From Mytilus trossulus (taxonomy: Eukaryota; Mollusca; Bivalvia; Mytilida; Mytilidae): 64,000 bases of DNA. The stretch's first letter is position 1, and each line of letters starts with the position of its first letter. The DNA lies in assembly GCF_036588685.1 (NCBI RefSeq), contig NC_086378.1:24591578-24655577 (forward strand), read 5' to 3'. Made by a program: the position numbers and the translations under genes. This document shows positions 34,101 through 45,800 of this stretch, one piece after another. The notes beneath the pieces are model-generated. The model did not search any database. It was not told the DNA's origin and was given only the letters and a program-made list of their open reading frames with translations.

Positions 34101-37100
34101 AAAAACAAGGGGGTTTAATAATCAAAGCTAGAATTATAATTCAACATGCTCAACTTCAATACTTTCAAAATTGACTTTCAAAAATGACAGTTGGTTTGTA
34201 GTGTTTAATTTGATTTTGTAATATGATTATTAAAGTTTAAAATATTTATAAACTTTTTGATTTTATTTTCTGAAAATTTATAATCCTTTCAAACAGCTGT
34301 ATTGATTTCTTATTTTACATAGATCGATCAAACCCTTTGACTAACCTGGATGCCATATTCCTATTACAGAGGAGTTCTGGAATTTCCATCTGAAAATTGG
34401 AGGGACAGCAGGAGGGGCTGTAACTGTATTGACACCCACATTGATGGCTGCCACACCCTCCTCTTCTAAAATAGGCACAATGCCCTGTGTCATTGCTAAA
34501 ATAAAGTATAAAATGTATCTTAAATACAAAACAAATTAAAAGAAAGTAAAAACCTCGTTCGAATATCATAATCCTTTTGTAAAAACATATATAAATCATA
34601 TAATCTACTGTTGAAACATGAAATAATGGAAAACATTCTACCCTCAGTGTACGATTTAATCCAATAGTACAGATTGAATCACTTTTTGTAACGAATAAAA
34701 ATTGCAAAAAAATAACAAAAATAAATGTAACAAAGGTTTAAATACATGTATTGCATTTTTTACCCTCTCACATTTCTCACATTAATTCAAATTAACAGTA
34801 TTTCTAGAATAAAGATTTGTTATTCCTTTTTAAAATTATCTCCTGCATATTAATTGCCAATTTTTGAGAATTATGAAACCCTGTTTTAGATTAAATTGGT
34901 ATCAAAATTATGAAAGTTTTTAATATTAGATGACAAAATTGTACTGATATAAGAAATGACAATTGCTGCAAATAATAATGAAAATACACCAAAATATTTT
35001 CACAGACCTGATATGAGTTAAGGAGACTGTTTTTTTATGATATACAATACACTATAAGATAAGATAAGATAAGATATATTTTATTTCCAATAGTGGACCC
35101 ATTACAGGCATAATCAGTAGATTGATTTTTTTATCACACAAATGCAATAGACAATAAACAAAAATAACTAGAGGCTCTCAAGAGCCTGTATCGCTCACCT
35201 GATTCTACTTGGGTTTTTGAAATCATATTAAAAGATAAAATTTGGCTACAAAGTAACAACACTTGGCCAGCACCTCATTAAGAAAGGAACGTTTATGCTA
35301 TGTTTGCTTTCATTCAATTCAGTGGTTCTCTAAAAGAAGTCATTTGTATGTATTTCCAATAGGGTCTTATGTTAAACCAAGTCCCCTGCTGGAAGCCATC
35401 CTGGTTGATGAATTGGCTACAAAGTAACAACACTTGGTCAGCATGTCATAAGGAACATTCATGCTATGTTTGACTTCATTCCATTCAGTGGTTCTCTAAT
35501 AGAAGACATTTGTATGTATTTCCCATTGGGTCCTATGTTAAACTAAGTCCCCCGCCGGCAGCCATCTTGGATGATGGATCGGCTACAAAGTAACAACACT
35601 AGGTCAGCACCTTATAAGGAACATTCATGCCATGTTTAGTTTCATTCCATTTAGTGGTTCTCTAAAAGAAGTCATTTGTATGCATTTGCCATAGGGTCCT
35701 ACTGAGGAAATAAAACCTTTCCGCTGAATCAGTTAGTGTTTATCTGGCCTTATTGTCCCATTGAGTACAATTACTATTAAAGGTATAGTATATTTCTCTG
35801 GATTTCTTTCAATGGGAAGTTTAAATGTTAAACTAAGTCCCCCACTGGCGGCCATCTTGGATGATGGATCTGCTAACAAGTAACAACACTAGGTCAGCAC
35901 CTTATAAGGAACATTCATGCCATGTTTGGTTTCATTCCTATCAGTGGTTCTCTAAAAGAAATTATTTGTATGCATTTCCAATAAGGTCCAATGTTAAACT
36001 AAGTCCCCCTGCTGGCAGCCATCTTGGATGATGGATTGGCTACAAAGTTACAACATTTGGTCAGCACCTTATAAGGATCATTCTTGCCATGTTTGGTTTC
36101 ATTCCATTCAATGGTTTTCTAAAAGAAGTCATCTGTATGCATTTCCAATAGGGTCCTATGTTAAACTAAGTCCCCCGCTGGCGGCCATCTTGGATGATGG
36201 ATTGGCTACAAAGTAACAACTTGGTCAGCACCTCATAGGGAACATTCATGCCATGTTTGGTTTTATTCCATTCAGTGGTTCTCTAGAAGAATTTTAAAAT
36301 GTAAAAAGTTAACGCCAGACGCCGGACGCCAGATGCCGGACGCCAAGTGATGAGAAAAGCTCACTTGGCCCTTTGGGCTAGGTGAGCTAAAAATAGAAAT
36401 ACATTTGACAAAAAACATGAGATATAATCTGAGTAAATAATACATGTAGTCACATATCAAAACCTGTATGTTTAGTGATTATTGACCATGCACCAGAAGC
36501 AGCATCACATCCATTATAGAAAAAACAACTTTAAGTAAAATCCTTTCCCGTGGCTGATGCATATGGGCAAATAGTATTGTTGTTCATATGCAGGAGTCAC
36601 CAAGGGCAGGTGTTTAAAAGGACACTCAAGTCTCTTCACAGAAATCTGAAAAAAATTAATATTTTACAACACCAAGGCCAAGCATGTAATTGTGGTTTTG
36701 AAATCTATGTTTTGCCATGTATCTGCATTTTCTATATGCATTTAATAATAAAAACTTTAGTACCTGGTACATCTCTTTGGCTTAGTGTTCTGAATTTCCT
36801 GACAATGTTCATTTTGTCATCCAAATCCTTACTCAACTTGATCCCAAATCTAGCAAGTTCTACATCCATAACCTCAAACTGCATATTCATTGGTCCAGCA
36901 TGCCATGTGATGTCTCCTTGCTTCACAGCATTTACAAATGAGCTCAATTCAGTTGTATTTGGACACTATAAAAGCAAACAAGACAGTTCTATAATAATTA
37001 AAGAAATAAATACTTCTCTGAAATTGCTTCTCAAAATCCTGACTTAATGAGTTGCACTAATAAAACCAGATGCTCCGCAGGGCGTAGCTTTATACGACCG

Positions 37101-40100
37101 CAGAGGTTGAACCCTGAACGGTTGGGGCAAGTATGGACACAACATTCAAGCTGGATTCAGCTCTAAATTTGGATTGTGATTAAATAGTTGACACAGCATA
37201 GGTTTCTGACACAGAATGAATGTGTTCTAATGAACTTAAAATTTTTGTTTTCTCTTAGAGCAATTCACTATGCTGTTGAATATTAATCCTCTCTAAAAAA
37301 ATGTTTGAAGAAATTTTCATTTTATTTATGAAATTTCATTTCAAATGAGAAAATTGAACCCAATTTTTTTAATCACATCCCCCTTTCCCTTATTCCAAAT
37401 TAATCTCAATTAAATTTCTAATGGAGTTTGCAACAATAACTACTCATTTAAATACATCATAAAATATTAAGATGTAAAAAAACTGCTTGTTATCACTGAA
37501 TGGTAAGGATTATTTTAATTTATCAGTTGGTAGTAAAAAGTGAATATACATTGTATATAACAAAGATTTGAGTTGATTCTGGACAAAGAAAGATAACTCC
37601 AATTAAAAACAAATATTGCTATTTCACAATATTGTGCAATTAGATATTTCTTGCTTACTATTCTGGACAAAGAAAGATAACTCTAATTAAAAAAATTATT
37701 GCTATTTCACAATACTGTGCAATTAGATATTTCTTGCCATTGTGCAATACTGTGCAATTGAAAAGACTTGCTATTGCACAATACTTAATATAATATTTTA
37801 GATCCTGATTTGGACCAACTTGAAAACTGGGCCCATAATCAAAAATCTAAGTACATGTTTGGATACAGCATATCAAAGAACCCCAAGATTTCAATTTTTG
37901 TTAAAATCAAACTAAGTTTAATTTTGGACCCTTTGGACTTTAATGTAGACCAATTTGAAAACAGTACCAAAAAATGAAGAATCTACATACACGGTTAGAT
38001 TTAGCATATCAAAGAACCCCATTTATTCAATTTTTAATGAAATCCAACAAAGTTTAATTTTGGACCCCGATTTGGACCAACTTGAAAACTGGGCCAATAA
38101 TCAAGAATCTAAATACATTTTTAGATTCAGCATATCAAAGAACCCAACTGATTAATTTTTTGTCAAAATCAAACTAAGTTTAATTTTGGACCCTTTGGAC
38201 CTTAATGTAGACCAATTTGAAAATGGGACCAAAAATTAAGAATCTACATACACAGTTAGATTCAGCATATCAAAGAACCCCAATTATTCAATTCTTGATG
38301 AAATCAAACAAAGTTTAATTTTGGACCCTTTGGGCCCCTTTTTCCTAAACTGTTAGGACCATAACTCCCAAAATCAATACCAACCTTCCTTTTATGGTCA
38401 TAAACCTTGTGTTTAAATTTCATAGATTTCTATTTACTTATAATAAAGTTATGGTGCGAAAACCAAAAAAAATGCTTTTTTGGGTCCCTTTTTGGCCCCT
38501 AATTCCTAAACTGTTGGGACCTCAACTCCCAAAATCAATACCAACCTTCCTTTTGTGGTCATAAACATTGTGTTTAAATTTAATTGATTTCTATTAACTT
38601 AAACTAAAGTTATTGTGCGAAAACCAAGAATAATGCTTATTTGGGCCCTTTTTTGGCCCCTAATTCCTAAACTGTTGAAACCAAAACTCCCAAAATCAAT
38701 CCCAACCTTTCTTTTGTGGTCATAAACCTCGTGTCAAAATTTCATAGATTTCTATTAACTTAAACTAAAGTTATAGCGCGAAAACCAAGAAAATGCTTAT
38801 TTGGGCCCTTTTTGGCCCCTAATTCCTAAAATGTTGGGACCAAAACTCCCAAAATCAATACCACCCTTCATTTTGTGGTCATAAACCTTGTGTTAAAATT
38901 TCATAGATTTCTATTCACTTTTACTAAAGTTAGAGTGCGAAAACTAAAAGTATTCGGACTACGACGACGACGACAACGACGACGACGACGCCGACGTGAT
39001 AGCAATATACGACGAAAATTTTTTCAAAATTTGCGGTCGTATAAAAAGCACAATATATACTCAATCCATCAATAGGTACAAAGTTTAGATTCCTTTTTAA
39101 AACAGTCAATGATACTGAGGACAGGGGACTCTTGATGTACAAAGGTTTAAAGTCTTGTGGTATATTGATATATTACGACAGGCGTATGAATTTTCCAGTT
39201 CAGGTAGCGGGCTAATTGTAATAACAATAGAGTAAGAAGTTCCGTTAGTATTTAAAGTCGTGCGTGCACGAGAAAAGTTATCGACAAGGGTGGAGACCAT
39301 CTGATGAGTAGTGTATTTATGTATAGGAAGATTAATCTTCAGTATAACAGTTCATGCCTTATATATATGTAGAGTTCATATTTTAATTATGCGCTTTTCT
39401 TTTGTAGATAGTATGTTAATTGAATGAACTGATGCCCTTGTGTATTATTTGAATGAACTGATACCATAGTGGTGAAAACTATTTGAGGACATTTGTCTTG
39501 TGTTTTATTTGTTTAATAAATTATGAAGATGGTCACCGCACCTGACAGTCTCTATAATGGTGTTTTTCTTTATTAACACAGAAACAATTTCACTGCAAAT
39601 AATTGATACATACGCATTATTTTTTTTTTTCGTAGTTGGTATTAGGTTGTTGTTGGAAAATAAGGAGCCTTGATTATATAAAAATTTATTTTCGGTTGAA
39701 CAGAGTGAATTGAGAAAATAAGTGTTTATCAATTCTCAATTTTTTTTAAACAGCTGGTTTTCCTGTTTGAATCGGTTTACAACTTTACATTAGTCATTTT
39801 GGGGCCCTTTGATGTGGGTCAAAGCACTGTATTAAAGGTCGCACTTTGACCTATAATTCTTAAACTTTTTATACATTGTGACTCAGATGAAGAGTTGTCC
39901 TATTGGCACTCATACCACATCTTCTTATTCATACTTACATCTTTTTGATAGAAATTTAATTTGGGATGTGAAACTTGAAGTTTTGTAAACTAGGTGCCCC
40001 GCAGGGCGCAGCTTTATATGACCTTTGTTAGTCTTGTATTATTTTTAATAGTTTTCTTGAGTACAATTTAGAGTTTAGTATGGCATTCATTATGACTGAA

Positions 40101-42837
40101 CTAGTATATATAGGGGCAAGCTGTAGGACGCCTCTGGGTGCGGAAAATTTCTTGCTGCATTGAAGACCTGTTGGTGACCTTCTTACATTGTATGTTGTCT
40201 GTTCTATGGTTGGGTTGTTGTCTCTTTGACACATTCCTTATTTTAATTCTCAATTTTACACAATATTCAGACTTGAAACAGCTCTGAATTTGGATTCTGA
40301 TCAAATTTTTTACATACTATTGGTTTCTGACACACAAAAAAATGTCAAGATCTTACATATGACCACCCACCCCATTTTTTTGCAATTAGTCCAAAACCTG
40401 ATATCTTTTTATGTATTATTTACCTGTAGTGTAAGGGAGGTAAATCCAATTATACTGAACAGTGTATGTTATATGTTTTTGAATTACCTCCCTTTTACTT
40501 CTTTTAAATTGTCTTAAATGTCTATTGACAAGATAAAACCTGGTTTTTCCCCTTTTTTTGCCCCTAATTCCTTAACATTTTTAGCCATAATCACCCAAAG
40601 ACAATACTAACCATACATTCATGGTATGGATACTTGTGGTAAAATTTCAGAGAGATTCATACACTTAAACATAAATTATTGTTTGAAAACTACAAAAATG
40701 CTTATTATGGGCCCCCATTTTGGCCCCTAATTCCTAAACTTTTGGACCATAAACCCTATAGTCAATCCCAACCTTCCTTTAGTAGTATTGAACCTTCTTG
40801 TAAAAATTTAAAGAGATCCATTCACTTAAACTCAAGTTATTGTCCTGGCACTAAATGTGTCTTTGGACTACAACGCAGACAACATGATAGCATTATATGA
40901 AGCAAAAAATGTTTTGTGGTCGTATAAAAATGTATAAATCATAATGTATATGGCCTGCTTTACCTTTAACTTTATACCAGATAAAATAAGATTAGGTGGA
41001 CAGTTCAAGTAAAGGGACACTAGCCATGGATGGGTTGTGTATATAAACTTCTCATAATATCCCAGCATCCTTAGCTGTTCTGATAATCTGATGGCTCTTG
41101 GGAAATACTCAACAAAGTATTTATTGAGGACATTATTAATAAAGCCCAATTCTTCTGGCAGCAACCCATCATATCCTACATCTGCAAAATAAAAGTGCAT
41201 TGATTTGTAACTACTTGAAACTGATAAGAACCTAATTTCAGATTTTAAACTATAACTCTTTTTTTTTCTATTCAGTTATGTAAAATGTTACCTGCTGTAA
41301 AAATATTACATATTAAAAAGTTGATCTGTGAGCTATTGCTCAGTAACAATACCCCAGCTTTAAGTTATCAGAACAAGACAGTAATAGAAACTGCTTCACA
41401 TGGTATAGTTGGTTTGGATACAAAAATCAGGGTGCTCTGTACAAGAAAAATACTATGAAAATTTCATGAATGGACAAGGGTAAAACTGAATACCCCCTAC
41501 TATTTCACAGATGGTAATTGAAATGACCAATTGTCATTATCCCCAATACTATTTTGTTTTCCTTGAATATAATATATATTTGAACATTAGTAACATGGTG
41601 ATTGTCACATGTGGAGAAGAATCTGTGTACCATTCTGAAGAACCTGAAACACTTTAGGTTGTTGGTGGGGTATTAGTGTTGCTCAATCTATATAGTTATA
41701 ATCTCTGTGATGTGTATGTAGACTGTTGTTTGTCTTCTCTACATTCTTTACCTTTTCCATGTTTTTCCCACTAAATTGTCCATTTGGTTTTGACTTATCT
41801 TCAGCCCCTGTTTTGCAATGAGGGTATAATAAGAGATGATTGTAATGATTATCACCCCCTCCAAATGTGTATACATGCATATTGTCGCTGAGCTTCCAAA
41901 TGTGGTATATGACTTTTTTGGTTAAAAATACTTTATGACACCAATGGTCTGGGCGGGAGGAAATTATTCGTATTACAAAAAAGTATACAGTTAGACCAAT
42001 CAAAATGTTTGAAATAAGACATATTACAAAATTGCCAATGTCAGTTGTGTGTAAACTTCCAAAATGTTGTATGAAAACTTGAAAATCGTTGTATAATAGC
42101 TTTGGGAATAAAATAATTATACATTTCTATAATTCTGTGAAAATAATTTAAGTTCTCGGATTGGCCGGAAATGTCAAAGTTTTTATTTCACTGCTATTCA
42201 CAAAAATGTTCAATATGTATGACATTTTTGGAAGCATGCATTTTGTCAAAATTTTCATAGCCTTTTTGTGAGATATTATTTTCTGGAAAAATTTGTAATT
42301 TACAACATTTTGGAAGCCCAGCACGATATATAGAATAGACAAATTTCAATTTTGTTTTAAGTGTGGTCTAAAAGACTTAAAAGATATTAATTTCAAATTT
42401 CCCTACCTAAATGATTCATAAATATGATGTGGACTTTCTTGACATCTTCAGCATCTGCTCTATAACTGTTACAGCTCAATACTACTGCAACTACATGTAT
42501 CTGAAAAACAATAAAAAACTTATTTCTTTTATATAAATGAGGCCATGAGTTTTCTTGTTTGAATTGTTTTACATTGTCATATCGGCCTTTTATAGCTAAC
42601 TATGCGGTATGGGCTTTGCTCATTGTTGAATGCTGTACAGTGGTCTATAGTTGTTAATGTCTGTATCATTTTGGTCTCTTGTGGACAGTTGTCTCATTGG
42701 CCATCATACCACATCTTCTTTTTCATATTCAGCTAGAAAAACTAATCACTTTTATAAACGGTTTACATGTAAAAATAAAATACAATGTATATAAAAGTCA
42801 TAGGATGTTGAGATATATATAGATTCTACAACTGCAT

Positions 42838-42868
<31 letters not shown>

Positions 42869-45800
42869 ACTTTATTTTAAGAGGGTTACACAGTTAGCTA
42901 TATATAACTAATCTTCCCTGAGGCCCTCGTAATGAAAAATCAAACAAAATGCAAATATGTACATTGCATACATACATTAGTATAAAAAGTCAAGTGTGAT
43001 AATAATGTTCAATACAACTTGATAAAATGTGATGAAAAAATAAACATGATGACATGATCAGTTTTTAATATTATTTATACAGCTAGGTTGATTTCAATAA
43101 ATGATCTGTTAAAATTTTTGTATTTGAAAGAATTAATATTTGTAATGTTTCTTAACGGTATTGGCTAATTATTCCACAAAAATGTTCCAGAATACATAAA
43201 AGATTTTTTGAATAATTCTGTTTTTGGTTTAGGGAGTATGAGGTTTCCTTGAACAGCATTTCTCAAGGGGTATGTCTGAAACATAATGAAACTTGTTAGT
43301 AAGATATGATAGGGCATCATTATTAATGCACTTAAATGTCATCACTAACTTATGATATTTTATTCTCTGTTCAACTGTCATCCAGTTTAAGTGTTTGAAT
43401 AAGGGTGCAGAAGGAGCGAATGGGTCTGTTTCTAGTCATCTTCGCTAGCCAAGGGTTACGATCCACTCTCGCTCTCTTCTTGAAGAGAGCGAGAGTGGAT
43501 CGTAACCCTTGGCTAGCGAAGATGGTTTCTAGTATTAATCAGCCCTCTTTTGTAATTTTAATATCCTTTTTAAACCCTCACTGCTACAACTACTCCACAC
43601 TATACAACAATAATCTTTTTATTGATGAACATCCAGTGTGATATGATATTTATCCACTTGAGACCGTTAATTTAAAAAAGTGAGCCTCACCAAGCATTTT
43701 AAATATATATTCAAAATTTAACTGTCGAGAGTGGATAATTATCATATTGCAGGAGATTTGGTGGTGGAATCTATTTCTCTAATGATTTAAAGAAGATAAT
43801 GCAGAACGACTTGCAAAAAATGTGTTCTTTCTATGTAACGTTAATGGTTGCCTTTTTTATGATGTCAAAAAGGAAAGCAAGAAAATTTGGTGTCAAGCAA
43901 TGAATAACTAACCTCATTTTGATTTAATAAAAATAATCAACAGGTCAGGTTAAAGCTAAATCGAGTAAGAATTAAAGAAACTGACACATTGAAGTGTGAA
44001 TGGTCGTCAATCTAAACTAAGATAACAAACTCAAATGTATTGTAATTTATTGGCATTCTATAGTATAGGTTTCATACAATAATAGCTAAAAAAAATCATT
44101 ATTAGAAAGACACAGACAGCATAATGATAAATCCAAGCATCAACCTACATGTACTTGATTTTTGGAAATGTTGATTTTTTTTTCTTAATGGTCATGATGG
44201 TTAGTTATAAATAAATACCTTACTGATAACACCTACGGTAGTATTATAGTCAGATCCATATAAATTATCAAATTCTATTAAAGGAAGTACATGTATACTT
44301 CTTTGGAAATCATTTGAAATGATAGTCGCAGATTTAAAATAAACAAGATTGAATAAGCAGCTTAGATGCAGCAAAGACATATAATGAACTATATGTCTCT
44401 TGATGCAGGAAAGCTATTTATCTCTGGGACTTCAAATCTAAAAGAAGTTTTTTATGTAATTTTAACTAAAAATAGTAAATATATTTGTAGGACTCAAAGG
44501 TGCAATGGGGACGCTGAAGTGTGATGGTCACACTGAAATAAGATGGTCTACGCCAAAATGCGATGGTCCGTACCCTGATGTGCGATGGTCCGTACCCTGG
44601 TGTGTGATGGTCTATTTGACGCATGATCGCTAGTTTAACCTCCTTTCAACAGATGATCACTTAACCATGTTAACATTTAAATAAGTAGATTTTTCAATTA
44701 TTTTTTTCAAATTTACATTCATTATTGTTTATGGCTGTCCTTAATTCAGTTACATACTAAATGTCAGAGAGATCGTATTCTTTGATTGCCTACATATGGA
44801 CATAATCCTGGATTATCATTGTATCTAGGCCTATATGTTGTATCTCTCATGAGTGCTTTGTTTATAACATTTTAATTAAAAGTGTTCGTCTGCAGACCCA
44901 AATGTCACGCACCATTGTATGTTAAACAGAACCTTTTGTAGATTTCCCCTATCCACCAAAATATCCTCCCAGTTTTGCGTAGTATTAAAAGTTTATAAGA
45001 CCCTCTGTATCTGTATCTGTAGTGGTACGTGTAGAATCCTATTAAGGCTTTTATACACGGTGGAGAAGAGCGCTGTTGTTATGGGCGGTGTTCTTGTAGA
45101 GCGGTCTTAAATGCCTCTACAGAACCTGCATGCACAACTTTATCTGGTAGTTGGTTCCAGTGAATAGTTCTTTCCACAAAAAATGAATGTTTGTACTGTG
45201 GTTTGTTGCTATTTGGTACTTTCAGTCCTCTGGTGTTATTGATAACTTGACGTTCAATGATATTGTCAGTTTCACAGTTTAAGTAAGTTTTGGCTTTAAT
45301 TGTTCGTTTCGGTCTTGCTGGTATGACAAAATTGTCGGCTGGTAGAGCCGGCACCAGACCCTCAACCACCTTGTAAATCAGGATAAGACGGAGGCTGTGT
45401 CTTCTTTCCTCTAGCGTCTCCATTTCAAGCTGGCGTCTCATATTAGTTATGAACCCTGTTTCCCGACTCCTGTAGTTTTTCTTTATGAATCGTAGGCCTC
45501 TGTTTTGGATACGTTCTAGTTTGTCAATATCCCCTTTCATGTATGGGTTCCAGATTGTTGCGCCATATTCCATGGTTGATCTTACAAGGGATATATATGC
45601 TACTTTCCTACATGCTTCTGGTACGTTCCTCAAGTTCCTCCGAAGAAAGCCCAAGGTGGCGTTGGCTTTCTTGCTGATGTTATTTATGTGGAAGCTCCAT
45701 TTCAGATCATTTGAGATTTGGAGTCCTAAGTAGGGGTTCACTTGTACTTCTTGTAGGATGTGTTTATTAAGCGTGTAGAATTTGTCTGCTTTTTTGTTTA

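Noticed and set aside
35056-35079. Four GATA motifs as an enhancer
   Set aside because: Simple pentamer microsatellite beside a mobile element; nothing supports function.
36550-37047. 165-codon plus-strand ORF
   Set aside because: It is the antisense of exon 4 of the GH38-like gene, which has splice sites and family motifs on the minus strand.
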